This document shows positions 29,705 through 38,653 of a stretch of 39,199 bases of DNA, in pieces (the first letter of the stretch is position 1; the number at the start of each line of letters is the position of its first letter). Below the pieces are notes generated by a model. That model was given only the letters and a program-made list of their open reading frames with translations. It was not told the DNA's origin and did no database searches. The stretch is from Citrobacter amalonaticus (lineage in GTDB: Bacteria > Pseudomonadota > Gammaproteobacteria > Enterobacterales > Enterobacteriaceae), in NCBI RefSeq assembly GCF_002918555.1, contig NZ_PQMB01000011.1, positions 300-39,498 on the forward strand, read 5' to 3'. A program made the position numbers and the translations under genes.

Positions 29705-31195
29705 ATGACTGACTTATGGACGCGCATTCCGCCCCCGCATCCCCTGCCGCTTAATTACGCGCAGGGGCAAAAATTTGGTATCGCGGTCGCGGTGGATGAA
29801 TTGTTCTACCGCTCCGACACGCCGCTGGAAAACGTGCTGGAGGCCAGCGTTGCCTGCCAGCGCTTCAGTCGCCTGACGCCAGCGCAATTTGACGACCACC
29901 TGGAGCAACTTTTCCAGCACGGCGCCGGAGAGTCCCGGCAGATTGCCCAGGATATCGATCAGGAGATCGACCTGACGGCGCTGAGCGAGGAGTTACCCGA
30001 CAACGCCGATCTGCTCAGTGATGAAAACGACGCACCGGTTATCCGCCTGATCAACGCGGTTCTTCATGAAGCCGTGAAGGAAGGCGCGTCGGATGTGCAT
30101 ATCGAAACCTTCGAAAAATCGCTGGTGGTGCGTTTTCGTATTGATGGCATCCTCAAGCCAGTCCTTCAGCCCGCTAAAAAACTGGCGCCGCTGCTGATTT
30201 CACGTATCAAAGTAATGGCGCGACTGGATATTGCCGAAAAACGACTGCCGCAGGATGGGCGTATTTCCCTGCGCCTCGGACGCAAAAATATTGACGTCCG
30301 CGTTTCGACGTTGCCCTCGCAGTACGGCGAAAGAGCTGTATTACGCCTGCTGGATAAAAACAGTCTGCGCCTGACGCTGGAGAATATGGGGCTATCGGCG
30401 GTGGATAGCCTGCGGCTGAAGGGTTTAGTACAGCAGCCGCACGGCATCATTCTCGTCACCGGCCCGACGGGGTCGGGGAAAAGCACCACGCTGTATGCGA
30501 TTCTCGCCGAGCTGAATTCCCCCCAGCGTAATATCCTGACCGTCGAAGATCCCATCGAGTACGAGCTGGAAGGCGTCGGACAAACCCAGGTAAACAGCCG
30601 GGTGGATATGTCTTTCGCCAGGGGACTGCGCGCTATCCTGCGCCAGGATCCGGACATCGTCATGGTCGGCGAAATTCGTGACGCCGAAACCGCGCAGATA
30701 GCGGTTCAGGCATCGCTCACCGGACATCTGGTGCTTTCCACCCTGCACACTAACAGCGCTTGCGGTGCGATCACCCGATTACGGGATATGGGCGTTGAAC
30801 CTTTCCTGCTCTCGTCATCGCTAAGCGGCGTTATCGCCCAACGCCTGGTGCGCCGCCTCTGTCCGGCCTGCCGTGTGCATACTCCCATTCCTGACTCTCA
30901 GAAACCCCTCCTGCACGCGCTCGACCCCACCGCTCAGACAATCTGGCAGGCTTGCGGATGCGGCGAATGTCGGGGAACTGGCTACCAGGGGCGACTGGCG
31001 ATTCATGAAATTATGCTGGTGGATAAAACTATGCGCAGCATCATCCATCGCGACGCCGATGAACATGCCCTGGAACAGTGCCTGCGCCAGCAAAGCCGGA
31101 GCCTGCGGGAGAACGGCCTGCTGCGCGTGCTGGCAGGCGAGACCACGCTTGAGGAAGTCTTGCGCGTCACCTCTGCGCAAGAGGATACGCGATGA
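29705..31195 (+). CDS. gspE: GspE, type II secretion assembly ATPase
   Basis: GspE is the cytoplasmic hexameric ATPase that powers pseudopilus extension, held to the membrane by GspL. The 496-residue protein has a GspE-N domain (about 1-110). Walker [10 protein letters not shown] is at 253-261, followed by an aspartate box ([10 protein letters not shown]) and Walker B ([16 protein letters not shown]) with a histidine box ([11 protein letters not shown]). A zinc-binding tetracysteine region (CPAC near 391, then CGCGEC near 418) precedes the C-terminal [14 protein letters not shown] motif. It starts 6 bases after gspD and overlaps gspF by 4 bases. Confidence 0.97.
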   Translation: MTDLWTRIPPPHPLPLNYAQGQKFGIAVAVDELFYRSDTPLENVLEASVACQRFSRLTPAQFDDHLEQLFQHGAGESRQIAQDIDQEIDLTALSEELPDNADLLSDENDAPVIRLINAVLHEAVKEGASDVHIETFEKSLVVRFRIDGILKPVLQPAKKLAPLLISRIKVMARLDIAEKRLPQDGRISLRLGRKNIDVRVSTLPSQYGERAVLRLLDKNSLRLTLENMGLSAVDSLRLKGLVQQPHGIILVTGPTGSGKSTTLYAILAELNSPQRNILTVEDPIEYELEGVGQTQVNSRVDMSFARGLRAILRQDPDIVMVGEIRDAETAQIAVQASLTGHLVLSTLHTNSACGAITRLRDMGVEPFLLSSSLSGVIAQRLVRRLCPACRVHTPIPDSQKPLLHALDPTAQTIWQACGCGECRGTGYQGRLAIHEIMLVDKTMRSIIHRDADEHALEQCLRQQSRSLRENGLLRVLAGETTLEEVLRVTSAQEDTR

Positions 31196-32403
31196 AATAT
31201 CAGTGGCAGGCAATGGATGACAGCGGCACGACTCACCGTGGAACGCTGGATGCCGCCAGCAGCAAAGAGGCGCGCGAGGCGCTGCGCGCCCAGGGCCTGC
31301 ACCCGCTGGTGTTAAATGAGAAAAAGGTCATTTCGCTGTTCCGGACGGTAAAAAAAACGCCTCGTTTACGGCTTAGCGGCAGTGAACTGGCGCTGTTCAC
31401 CCGCCAGCTCGCCACGCTGGCCAACGCCTCGCTACCGCTTGAAGAGGCGCTGTTCGTTATTGGCCGGCAGAACAAAAATAATAAACTGGGGCTGGTGCTA
31501 CACGACCTGCGCGAACGGATCCTCGCCGGACATACGCTTTCCGAATCGCTGGCCGCCTGGCCGCGGATCTTCGATACCGTTTACCGCACGCTGGTGAAAG
31601 CCGGTGAAAAAAGCGGACAGCTCGGCTGTGTGCTGGAAAAGCTGGCTGACTACAATGAGTTACGCCAGGCAACACGCAGTAAACTCATCCAGTCAATGGT
31701 GTACCCTTCCCTGCTGACCAGCGTGGCGATCGCCGTCGTCGCTATCCTGCTCACCACCGTAGTGCCCAAAATCGTGGAGCAGTTTCTGCATATGAAAGAA
31801 GCGCTGCCGATGTCCACGCGCGTGTTGCTGGCAATCAGCGATGCCATGCGCCACTACGGACTGTGGGTCATCGCATTGCTGCTGATTGCCTTTTTCCTGT
31901 TTCGCCACTGGCTCACCCGCCCCGGCAAACGCCATCTGCTTGACCGCTGGCTTCTTGATTTCAAACTCAGTCGCGCCCTGCTGCGCGCTATCCACTGCGC
32001 CCGTTATCTGCGCACCCTGAGCATTCTCAATATCAGCGGCGTTCCGCTGCTGGAAGGGATGACGCTGGCAACCGAAGGCATCGGTAACCGAGAAATTAGT
32101 CAGCGGCTGGGTCAGGCCGCGGAGCGCGTGCGCCAGGGGTCAGGCTTTCATCTCGCCCTGGAAAAATGCGATCTCTTCCCGCCGATGATGCTCTACATGA
32201 TTGCCTCCGGGGAAAAAAGCGGCCAGCTCAGCGAGCTGATGGCGCGCGCCGCCGACCAGCAGGAAACACTGCTACAAAACCGCATTGCACTGACGCTGGC
32301 GCTGTTTGAACCCGCGCTGATTATTACGATGGCGATGATTATGCTGTTCATCATCATCTCGGTTCTGCAACCCATTTTGCAACTCAACTCATTGGTAAGT
32401 TAA
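31192..32403 (+). CDS. gspF: GspF, type II secretion inner-membrane platform protein
   Basis: GspF is the polytopic inner-membrane protein at the base of the pseudopilus. The 403-residue sequence has two related cytoplasmic helical domains (about 70-165 and 270-370). Each carries the family pattern ([43 protein letters not shown]). Three membrane segments lie near 170-195, 220-240 and 375-398. [10 protein letters not shown] and [13 protein letters not shown] repeat in the two halves, as expected. ATGA overlap with gspE indicates coupling. Confidence 0.97.
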   Translation: MKYQWQAMDDSGTTHRGTLDAASSKEAREALRAQGLHPLVLNEKKVISLFRTVKKTPRLRLSGSELALFTRQLATLANASLPLEEALFVIGRQNKNNKLGLVLHDLRERILAGHTLSESLAAWPRIFDTVYRTLVKAGEKSGQLGCVLEKLADYNELRQATRSKLIQSMVYPSLLTSVAIAVVAILLTTVVPKIVEQFLHMKEALPMSTRVLLAISDAMRHYGLWVIALLLIAFFLFRHWLTRPGKRHLLDRWLLDFKLSRALLRAIHCARYLRTLSILNISGVPLLEGMTLATEGIGNREISQRLGQAAERVRQGSGFHLALEKCDLFPPMMLYMIASGEKSGQLSELMARAADQQETLLQNRIALTLALFEPALIITMAMIMLFIIISVLQPILQLNSLVS

Positions 32404-32412
32404 GGATAAAAC

Positions 32413-32850
32413 GTGAATAGTGATGCACATAAGCAGCGAGGATTTACGCTGCTTGAGATGATGGTGGTGCTGGTTATTTTGGGCATCCTCGCAAGCCTGG
32501 TCGTCCCCAGTTTAATGGGCAATAAAGACAAAGCCGATCACCAGAAAGCCGTCAGCGACATCGTGGCGCTGGAGAATGCGCTGGATATGTACAAACTGGA
32601 TAACTATCGCTATCCGCTGACGGCGCAGGGGCTAAAGGCGCTGGTCGAAAAACCGACCGCCAGCCCAATCCCGGAAAATTACAACGCGAAGGGATATATC
32701 AAGCGTCTGCCACAGGATCCCTGGGGTAATGAGTATCTGCTGGTTAGCCCTGGTGAACACGGCGATTACGATATTCTCTCCGCAGGTCAGGACGGTGAAC
32801 CCGGCACCGCTGACGACATTACTAACTGGGAACTGGGTAAAGCGAAATAA
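32413..32850 (+). CDS. gspG: GspG, major pseudopilin
   Basis: GspG is the main subunit of the periplasmic pseudopilus. The 145-residue precursor starts at GTG (32413), preceded by AAGGATAAAAC. The prepilin leader MNSDAHKQRG is cut by GspO before FTLLEMMVVLVILGILASLVVPSLMG, which includes the required Glu at +5. The C-terminal region has the calcium-binding-type loop LSAGQDGEPGTADDITNW, characteristic of GspG. Neighbours gspF (9 bases) and gspH (5 bases) are co-oriented. Confidence 0.98.
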   Translation: MNSDAHKQRGFTLLEMMVVLVILGILASLVVPSLMGNKDKADHQKAVSDIVALENALDMYKLDNYRYPLTAQGLKALVEKPTASPIPENYNAKGYIKRLPQDPWGNEYLLVSPGEHGDYDILSAGQDGEPGTADDITNWELGKAK

Positions 32851-32855
32851 TCGGA

Positions 32856-33347
32856 ATGAGGCAGAAGGGATTCACGCTACTGGAAGTCATTCTGGTGCTG
32901 ACGATTATCGCGCTTGGCGCCTCGCTGGTGATGATGACCTACGGGCGACAAAATGATATCGCGAAAGCGATTACCGCAGCCGAACAGCTGGCGGCTCTGA
33001 CTGAATATGCCGCTGACTGGTCAACCATGGAGGACCGCAGTACCGGTATTGAGATCCGCGAACAAGGCTGGCGCATTGTCACACCGATTGGCAATCGCTG
33101 GCAGACGCCAACCCGGTTCTATCGCCTGGCGACCGAGGGCAAGTGGGAAAATGACTGGCAGGTGGCTCTGTTCCCGGCGTCGCTCGCCAGGCAATCCGTC
33201 GGCACGCCGCAAATTCTGATTCACCCGGACGGTGAAATTACGCCGTTTACGCTACACATCCGCAGCCGTAAAAATAACAGGCTGCTGTTCACGCTCGCCA
33301 GCACCGGCGGGCTGCCGCTGGTGCTCACCCGAGGCGAAAGCCGATGA
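32856..33347 (+). CDS. gspH: GspH, minor pseudopilin
   Basis: GspH is a minor pseudopilin near the pseudopilus tip, bridging the tip complex to GspG. The 163-residue precursor has the short leader MRQKG cut before FTLLEVILVLTIIALGASLVMM, with Glu +5. The rest is a beta-rich globular domain with no recognised catalytic motif. It starts 5 bases after gspG, and its stop overlaps the gspI ATG by 4 bases. Confidence 0.94.
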   Translation: MRQKGFTLLEVILVLTIIALGASLVMMTYGRQNDIAKAITAAEQLAALTEYAADWSTMEDRSTGIEIREQGWRIVTPIGNRWQTPTRFYRLATEGKWENDWQVALFPASLARQSVGTPQILIHPDGEITPFTLHIRSRKNNRLLFTLASTGGLPLVLTRGESR

Positions 33348-33730
33348 GCCAAAGGCAATCAGGAATGACGCTTCTGGAAGTGCTGCTGGCGATATTCATT
33401 TTCGCCACCTGCTCCCTCGCGCTACTCAACAGCCTGCACGGTCAGGTTAGCGCCACCGCAAAAATGGAAGAACAGGTGCTTGCCGGTTGGGTAGCGGATA
33501 ATGTGCTCAAAACCTATCAACTGGCCGGGCAGAGCCCCGCTAAAACCGCCACGGGCAGCAGCATAATGGGTAAACGCCGCTGGGCCTGGTCGTTGACAGT
33601 CTCACCCGCCGATGCTTCTGGCCTCAGCACCTGGACAGCAGACGTCGCTCTTGAGGACAAACAGCAGATCCGCCTGCAGCGCTTTATCCCCTCGCCGCAA
33701 GGAGGACCGCAAAATGTCTCCCCGCCCTGA
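33344..33730 (+). CDS. gspI: GspI, minor pseudopilin
   Basis: GspI nucleates the pseudopilus tip complex with GspJ and GspK. The 128-residue precursor has the leader MSQRQSG cut before MTLLEVLLAIFIFATCSLALLNSL; +1 is methionine rather than phenylalanine, as is common in GspI, and Glu +5 is present. The small globular domain follows (GWVADNVLKTYQL, GKRRWAWSLTV). Its last 17 bases overlap the gspJ start, whose Shine-Dalgarno (AAGGAGG) is inside gspI. Confidence 0.94.
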   Translation: MSQRQSGMTLLEVLLAIFIFATCSLALLNSLHGQVSATAKMEEQVLAGWVADNVLKTYQLAGQSPAKTATGSSIMGKRRWAWSLTVSPADASGLSTWTADVALEDKQQIRLQRFIPSPQGGPQNVSPP

Positions 33731-34286
33731 GAAACAGCGCGGCTTTACCCTGCTGGAAGTTTTACTGGCTATTGCCCTGTTCGCCACGCTCAGCCTGCTG
33801 ACGGCGCAGATGCTGACGACGACAATTGACAGTAACGAGCAGACCAAAAAGCATCAGCAGCGTTTTTCCGCCATCGTGCGTACCGTCAATTTGCTGGATA
33901 AAGATATCCGACAGCGGGTGCCGGTAACCGAATTGCAGGGCGAAAAAGAGACTCTGATGCTGACGACAGCCAGCAGTAACCGTTATCCTGGCGCCTGCTG
34001 CGCGCCCGATATCCAGCGAGTTCAGTGGTATCTGCAGGATCATACTTTATACCGCACGCTCTGGCGCTACCCGGAAGATAGAACCCCGGCCATCACTCAG
34101 CCGATGCTCAATGGTGTGAACGCCTTCACGTTGCGTTATTACAACAGTAAAGAGAAAGCGTGGATGGATACGGCGACAGCCCCATCTCCTGGCGCGATGG
34201 AAGTCACTCTTAAACTTGCTGATTCCGGCACGATAACTCGTCTGATGCTGTTACCAGAGAACCGCCAGCCAGGAGAACAGCAATGA
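33714..34286 (+). CDS. gspJ: GspJ, minor pseudopilin
   Basis: GspJ joins GspI and GspK in the pseudopilus tip. I start it at ATG 33714 (leader MSPRPEKQRG then FTLLEVLLAIALFATLSLLTAQML, Glu +5 present), just after AAGGAGG at 33699-33705. A longer in-frame reading from 33612 has no such signal and is not used. The 190-residue product has the GspJ-type body (AIVRTVNLLDKDIRQRV... PGACCAPDIQRVQWYLQDHTLYRTLWRYPEDRTPA). It overlaps gspI by 17 bases and gspK by 4. Confidence 0.95.
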   Translation: MSPRPEKQRGFTLLEVLLAIALFATLSLLTAQMLTTTIDSNEQTKKHQQRFSAIVRTVNLLDKDIRQRVPVTELQGEKETLMLTTASSNRYPGACCAPDIQRVQWYLQDHTLYRTLWRYPEDRTPAITQPMLNGVNAFTLRYYNSKEKAWMDTATAPSPGAMEVTLKLADSGTITRLMLLPENRQPGEQQ

Positions 34287-35269
34287 CCCGGCAAAAGGGC
34301 GTGGCGCTACTGGTAGTACTGATGATCCTGGCAATTATGGCGGCGCTGGCCAGCGAAATGACCGTGCGCTACCAGATCAACCTCAAACGCACCAGCTACA
34401 CCCGGATGCGGCTACAGCAAAACTGGCTGGCAGAGCTGGCTGAAAGCCAGGCCATGCGTATTCTTGAACAGGATTTGCGGGATAATGAGAAATACCTCAC
34501 TCGCGAGCAGCTCTGGGCGCAGCCGCAGCGTATTCAGCTCGCCAGCGGCGACGTTGTTAGCTGGCAGCTATCTGACGAGCAGGCCTGTTACAACATTAAT
34601 GCGCTGATTAACGCCCCGATCGATCGAATGAAAGAGCCGCCCGCCAGCGTGAGCGTCTTTCTTGCGCTGCTGGACAACGTTGGCGTCACCAATGCCCAGG
34701 CTGAGGCGCTGGTTGATGCTATCGCCGACTACGTCGATAACGACGATATTCCACGCGCCTCCGGTGCCGAAAATGAGTATTACCAGACAAGTAACGACCC
34801 CCACACCATTGGCGGACGACGTATCTGGTCAATCAGTGAGCTCAAACAAATCAAAGGGATGACGCTTTCTCTTTACCAGCAAATCTCCCCGCTACTCTGC
34901 GCGCTGCCTGATGATGAGCTAAAAATCAACATCAACACCCTGACGCGCCGGGATGCACCGTTGATTGCGGCGATGCTCAGTAATGCTGTCACGCCACGCG
35001 AGATTGAACGCTTTTTTGATACCCCGCGCAAAGGACGCAAAATCAGCATTGAGACGCTGTTAAAGACATTCGATAAGGATAATCCAGCTCATAAGCTGTC
35101 GCAGACCACATTCAAAAGCATTGCGGTGGCGACCAGTCGTTACTTCCGCCTTGAAACGACTATCGAACAGGGCGATAGCGCCGGGAGCACCGTCAGCCAG
35201 CTGGAATACGATCCCAAAAGAAAGGCTCTGTTTATTACAGCCCGCAAAAGCGTGGCGCGCGACCATTAA
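34283..35269 (+). CDS. gspK: GspK, minor pseudopilin (tip)
   Basis: GspK caps the pseudopilus. The 328-residue precursor has the leader MTRQKG cut before VALLVVLMILAIMAALASEM. As usual for GspK it lacks the Glu at +5 that the other pseudopilins have. A large helical domain is inserted in the pilin fold (about 100-230, with VDAIADYVDNDDIPRASGAENEYY). It has the Asp-rich and SISELKQIKGM stretches typical of the family. It overlaps gspJ by 4 bases and ends 10 bases before gspL. Confidence 0.95.
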   Translation: MTRQKGVALLVVLMILAIMAALASEMTVRYQINLKRTSYTRMRLQQNWLAELAESQAMRILEQDLRDNEKYLTREQLWAQPQRIQLASGDVVSWQLSDEQACYNINALINAPIDRMKEPPASVSVFLALLDNVGVTNAQAEALVDAIADYVDNDDIPRASGAENEYYQTSNDPHTIGGRRIWSISELKQIKGMTLSLYQQISPLLCALPDDELKININTLTRRDAPLIAAMLSNAVTPREIERFFDTPRKGRKISIETLLKTFDKDNPAHKLSQTTFKSIAVATSRYFRLETTIEQGDSAGSTVSQLEYDPKRKALFITARKSVARDH

Positions 35270-35279
35270 AGGGAACTAA

Positions 35280-36425
35280 ATGACGCCAGACACATTACTG
35301 CTACGTCCGCTGCCGGGAAAACTGGAATGGTGCGCCCCCATAGGGACACAGCCTCCGGTTATTGTTGAACAGGCGGATTACCTCCAGCCGAACGCGCTGG
35401 CCGACCTGCCGGATGCCGGTAACGCCTGCCTTTTCCTGTCGCCTGATTATTTCTGTTTTCGTCGCGTCGAATTACCGACGGAAAACTACAAAATCAGTGA
35501 ACAAACGCTGGGCTGGCTGGTGGAGGACGCCGTTGCCGGGGATACGGACAGCCTGCACTGGACGGTTCTCGCCAGAGAGGAAAACACGCTCCATCTTGCC
35601 GGGATCGCCAGGACCACGCTGAACGATCTATTGACGACTTTCCGCACTGCTGGCGTGACGTTGACGCATATCGTTCCGGATGGTTTCTGGCTGCCGTATG
35701 TCACGGATAGCTGGAGTCTGCTAAAACAAGATGAGCGATGGTTAATCCGTTACGACGCATGGAAAACAGGCGTGCTGAGTGAGGCACTGCTCACGCATTT
35801 ACTCGCCAGCCATACAGAGCAGAAAATCATCAGCGCCAGCCCGCTTCCGGTGCCTCACGCTCATGTCGAATACCTGGACTGGCAGCCGCCGCTGGCGTGC
35901 GCCTGCAATGGCGATAATATTCAGGACATCAACGTATTACACGGCAGCTTCCGCCCGTTGCCCCCGACACAACCGACCCCGCGTCTGCTGAAATATGCCG
36001 CCATAGCGACATTTACCCTGGCGATAGCGCTCTTCTCAGGGCTGAAGGGGGTGATGCTCTGGCAGCTTCATCAACAGAAACAGGCGCTCTCAGCGGAAGG
36101 TGCCATCCTGTGGAGCCGCTATTTCCCGGGGGATAACCGCAACAGCAATTTTAAATATTTCTTCGAATCGTCCGCCAGGGATCGCTATCCGGATGTGCTG
36201 ACGTTACTGGCTCAGCTTCAGACCCGATTAAGCACATTGCCGGGGCTTACCATCCGCGAGGTCAGCTACCGGCTCGAACAACGTCTTTTTACCCTGACGC
36301 TCAATGTTCGCGATCCGGAACATCTTCGCCGCTTTATGGTGCAGACAAACGACGAATTTATCCTGACTCAACAGCCAGAAGGGACGACAGATAGCGTCCG
36401 GCTGACCCTGAAGGAGCGCAAATGA
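35280..36425 (+). CDS. gspL: GspL, inner-membrane platform protein that binds GspE
   Basis: GspL holds the ATPase GspE to the membrane and pairs with GspM. The 381-residue protein has an actin-like cytoplasmic domain (about 1-230). One membrane segment lies near 237-262 (LLKYAAIATFTLAIALFSGLKGVMLW). A periplasmic ferredoxin-like domain lies near 295-381. Sequence conservation is low, but length, topology and position between gspK and gspM (overlap of 4 bases) make the call firm. The repeat-like GFWLPYVTDSW and SPDYFCFRRVELP stretches fit the family. Confidence 0.94.
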   Translation: MTPDTLLLRPLPGKLEWCAPIGTQPPVIVEQADYLQPNALADLPDAGNACLFLSPDYFCFRRVELPTENYKISEQTLGWLVEDAVAGDTDSLHWTVLAREENTLHLAGIARTTLNDLLTTFRTAGVTLTHIVPDGFWLPYVTDSWSLLKQDERWLIRYDAWKTGVLSEALLTHLLASHTEQKIISASPLPVPHAHVEYLDWQPPLACACNGDNIQDINVLHGSFRPLPPTQPTPRLLKYAAIATFTLAIALFSGLKGVMLWQLHQQKQALSAEGAILWSRYFPGDNRNSNFKYFFESSARDRYPDVLTLLAQLQTRLSTLPGLTIREVSYRLEQRLFTLTLNVRDPEHLRRFMVQTNDEFILTQQPEGTTDSVRLTLKERK

Positions 36426-36877
36426 ATAGCTGGTGGAGCGAAAAAAACGGCAGAGAGCAACGCAGTCTGATATTTCTCGCCGTTTTCTGTCTGCTGGCGG
36501 GATTCTGGTACGGCGTGGTTCAGCCCCTGGATAACGCTATTGCACAGCAGGGGCAGGAAAATGACCGTCTCAGGAGTGAGATCCAGTGGGTAACTGAGGC
36601 AGTTCAGCGTCGCGGATTAGTTGCCAGTAGACCTGGCATAAAGACCGATCCGGCGCTGATACAACATAGCGCGCAGCAGGCAGGTTTGAATATCAGCGTT
36701 GTGCCATCCACTCCCGATCATTTTGCGATCACGCTTCCCGTTGTCAAAACCGAACCATTATTTGCGTGGCTTAATGCCCTACAAAATGAGGGAATACAGG
36801 TTTCGCAATTCGCATTTAGCGCACGCCCGGTTGCCGGAGAAATTACGGTGGAAACTCTTGAACTCTACTCTAAATAA
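36422..36877 (+). CDS. gspM: GspM, inner-membrane platform protein
   Basis: GspM stabilises GspL and completes the inner-membrane platform. The 151-residue protein has a short cytoplasmic start (MNSWWSEKNGREQRS). A membrane segment follows near 16-33 (LIFLAVFCLLAGFWYGVV), then a coiled stretch and a periplasmic ferredoxin-like domain (ISVVPSTPDHFAITLPVVKTEPLFAWLNAL). It overlaps gspL by 4 bases. No gspN follows, as in E. coli K-12; instead a 123-base non-coding stretch leads to gspO. Confidence 0.93.
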   Translation: MNSWWSEKNGREQRSLIFLAVFCLLAGFWYGVVQPLDNAIAQQGQENDRLRSEIQWVTEAVQRRGLVASRPGIKTDPALIQHSAQQAGLNISVVPSTPDHFAITLPVVKTEPLFAWLNALQNEGIQVSQFAFSARPVAGEITVETLELYSK

Positions 36878-36985
36878 TTCGAGTTGCGGGACAAAACGGC
36901 GTAGTCGCGTTGAACATCGCTCACGCTGACTCCGCAGGTCGGATCACAAAGCCAACACACCCATAACCTGAAGTATGACAAGTAT
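36878..36985. repeat. Short intergenic repeat-like element between gspM and gspO
   Basis: This non-coding stretch begins AATAATTCGAGTTGC (from 36874) and ends AACCTGAAGTATGAC (36964-36978) then AAGTATATA. The outer ends are imperfect inverted copies (TTCGAGTTG against TAACCTGAA). From memory, elements with these ends (TTCGAGTTGC ... CTTGAAGTATGAC) are scattered through enteric genomes between genes. I cannot search to confirm, and the interior looks diverged. It holds no gene and may alter expression of gspO. Confidence 0.5.
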
Positions 36986-37000
36986 ATACCGGGCAGGAAA

Positions 37001-37780
37001 ATGACTGAGATACATAGCATCGCGACAATGGCGCTTGTCGGGCTGATAGTCGGCAGCTTTATGAATGTAGTGGTTTATCGACTGCCGATCATGATTGAGC
37101 ATCGGCACAGCGAAAAATGGAATATCGCCTGGCCTCCGTCGCACTGTCAGCACTGCCAGCACAGGCTATCGATGCGTAACACTATTCCGCTATTCAGTTG
37201 GCTGTGGCTGCGGGGTCGCTGCCAGGAGTGCGCGCAGCCCATTTCATGGCGTTACCCGCTGACTGAACTGGCGTGTTCTTGCGTTTTTGCGCTTATCGCT
37301 GTATTTGTCCCTTCAATGTCAGATACGATTGCCATCATGACGCTGTTCTGGTTTATTTTCGCGCTGGCGCAAATTGATCTCCGGACGTACCTGCTGCCGG
37401 ATGTGCTGACGCAGCCGCTGCTCTGGCTCGGTCTGGTGTATCACAGCGTTTACAACAGGGAGATGCTACCCGACGCGCTGTACGGCGCTGTCGCTGGCTA
37501 TCTGACGCTATGGCTGGTCTGGTGGGGATGCAAAATACTCGCGGGTAAAGAGGGCATCGGTCTGGGTGACGCTAAGCTACTGGCGGCGATGGGTGCCTGG
37601 TGTGGATGGTCAGCGCTACCGCCCATTTTACTCGCTGCATCACTGCTGGGCATCGTCTGGTGGCTGATCCTACGCCTTACCCGAAGGACGTCGATACCGC
37701 TTATCGCATTCGGTCCGTGGCTTGGACTGGCAGGCTGGTTGATTTTCAGCGCGCAAACATCAGGTGTTATCGGGTACTGA
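37001..37780 (+). CDS. gspO: GspO, prepilin peptidase / N-methyltransferase
   Basis: GspO is the inner-membrane aspartic protease (PilD family) that removes the leaders of GspG, H, I, J and K and methylates the new N terminus. The 259-residue protein has the N-terminal methylase part. It carries NVVVYRLP and the zinc-type cysteine pairs CQHCQH (near 48) and CQEC (near 74). The protease part has a catalytic aspartate in the LAQIDLRTYLLPD region (near 125) and the GxGD motif GLGDAKLLAAMGAWCGW (near 187). About eight membrane segments are likely. A Shine-Dalgarno-like GGCAGGA is close to the ATG. It converges on bfr. Confidence 0.96.
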   Translation: MTEIHSIATMALVGLIVGSFMNVVVYRLPIMIEHRHSEKWNIAWPPSHCQHCQHRLSMRNTIPLFSWLWLRGRCQECAQPISWRYPLTELACSCVFALIAVFVPSMSDTIAIMTLFWFIFALAQIDLRTYLLPDVLTQPLLWLGLVYHSVYNREMLPDALYGAVAGYLTLWLVWWGCKILAGKEGIGLGDAKLLAAMGAWCGWSALPPILLAASLLGIVWWLILRLTRRTSIPLIAFGPWLGLAGWLIFSAQTSGVIGY

Positions 37781-37783
37781 AAG

Positions 37784-37803
37784 GAGCGGCATGCCTGCCG
37801 CTC
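37784..37803. terminator. Hairpin between convergent gspO and bfr
   Basis: GAGCGGCA (37784-37791) and TGCCGCTC (37796-37803) form a perfect 8-base stem with a 4-base loop, 3 bases after the gspO stop. No long T run follows on either strand. It may end transcripts from both sides or simply protect 3' ends. Confidence 0.55.
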
Positions 37804-37817
37804 TGCAAGGTTTGCGT

Positions 37818-38291
37818 CTACGCTCCGCGAATCTGTGCCTGAAGATAGTTCTGGAGTCCCATCTTCTGGAGCAGATCCAGCTCAGTTTCCAGCCAGTCAA
37901 TGTGACCTTCTTCATCAGCAAGGATTTCGATCATCATATCCCGGCTAACGTAGTCATGGACGCTGTCGGCATAAGCAATAGCTTCACGTAGATTCTTCGC
38001 CCCTTCCAGCTCCAGACGCAGGTCTGATTGCAACATCTCTTCGACATCTTCGCCAATGCCCAGCTTGCCTAAATCCTGCAAATTGGGGATCCCTTCGAGA
38101 AACAAAATACGCTCAATATATTTATCCGCATGTTTCATTTCATCGATGGATTCATGGTATTCGACGTCATTGAGACGAGTGAGGCCCCAGTTCTTAAACA
38201 TACGCGCATGAAGAAAGTACTGGTTGATTGCGACAAGCTCATTTCCCAATAGTTTATTGAGATAATTTATGATTTTAACATCACCTTTCAT
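37818..38291 (-). CDS. bfr: Bacterioferritin
   Basis: Bfr forms a 24-subunit shell that oxidises and stores iron and binds heme between subunits. The 157-residue protein keeps the ferroxidase ligands E18, E51 and H54, and the later glutamates and His in the [11 protein letters not shown]-like region ([14 protein letters not shown]). The heme ligand M52 is also present. It ends QAQIRGA, one residue shorter than E. coli and lacking the EEG end, which is unlikely to matter. It lies 71 bases after bfd on the same strand. Confidence 0.98.
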   Translation of the reverse strand: MKGDVKIINYLNKLLGNELVAINQYFLHARMFKNWGLTRLNDVEYHESIDEMKHADKYIERILFLEGIPNLQDLGKLGIGEDVEEMLQSDLRLELEGAKNLREAIAYADSVHDYVSRDMMIEILADEEGHIDWLETELDLLQKMGLQNYLQAQIRGA

Positions 38292-38362
38292 TTTATAGTC
38301 CCTCCGCTTCCACTCTTAGAGCGTAGATGGGGCTACCGGGATGTCAAAAAAAAGAGTGTGAC

Positions 38363-38557
38363 TCAGGCGATCTCTTTAAACTCTGGCATTTGCATTAATT
38401 CATCCTGCATCACTTCACGTGCAGCCCGAACGCACTTACCACATTGATTTCCCACAGGAATGAATTTACGTAACTGCTGGAACGACTGAGGATGAAACTG
38501 ACGTACAGCCTGACGAATTTTTTTATCACTTACACCATTACACAAACAAACGTACAT
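38363..38557 (-). CDS. bfd: Bacterioferritin-associated ferredoxin
   Basis: Bfd is a small [2Fe-2S] protein that reduces and mobilises iron stored in Bfr. The 64-residue protein has its four cluster cysteines in CLC at 4-6 and QCGKC at 38-42, the BFD-type Fer2 fold. It sits upstream of bfr, the standard pair. In E. coli bfd is repressed by Fur when iron is plentiful; a Fur-box-like site lies 36 bases upstream of its start. Confidence 0.97.
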   Translation of the reverse strand: MYVCLCNGVSDKKIRQAVRQFHPQSFQQLRKFIPVGNQCGKCVRAAREVMQDELMQMPEFKEIA

Positions 38558-38592
38558 GATCGCTCCCGTTCAATTTCTGCGCAAAGTGTAAA

Positions 38593-38607
38593 TGAGAATA
38601 GTTATGA
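38593..38607. promoter_or_regulatory. Fur-box-like site upstream of bfd
   Basis: TGAGAAT-A-GTTATGA fits the 7-1-7 Fur consensus (TGATAAT-N-ATTATCA) at 11 of 14 positions. For bfd it falls between a possible -35 TTGTAA and -10 TACACT on the minus strand (spacer 17). It also overlaps -10-like hexamers (TATGAT, TACAAT) for rightward transcription. Fur control of bfd is known in E. coli; here it is inferred. Confidence 0.65.
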
Positions 38608-38653
38608 TTACAATAGCACAACTCTATTCGTACATCAGGAGGAGGAATAAAAA

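Noticed and set aside
30166-30663. 165-residue minus-strand frame inside gspE
   Set aside because: G/C-rich shadow of the conserved ATPase frame; no start signal and no recognisable product.
33612-33713. Longer N-terminal version of gspJ
   Set aside because: It would add 34 residues ahead of a perfect prepilin leader, is fully inside gspI, and lacks a ribosome-binding site; ATG 33714 has AAGGAGG in the right place.
38311-38358. CACTCTT...AAGAGTG inverted repeat plus T run between bfd and bfr as a terminator
   Set aside because: The arms are 34 bases apart and the T run lies at the arm rather than after the stem, so it is not a convincing terminator; bfd-bfr read-through is likely.
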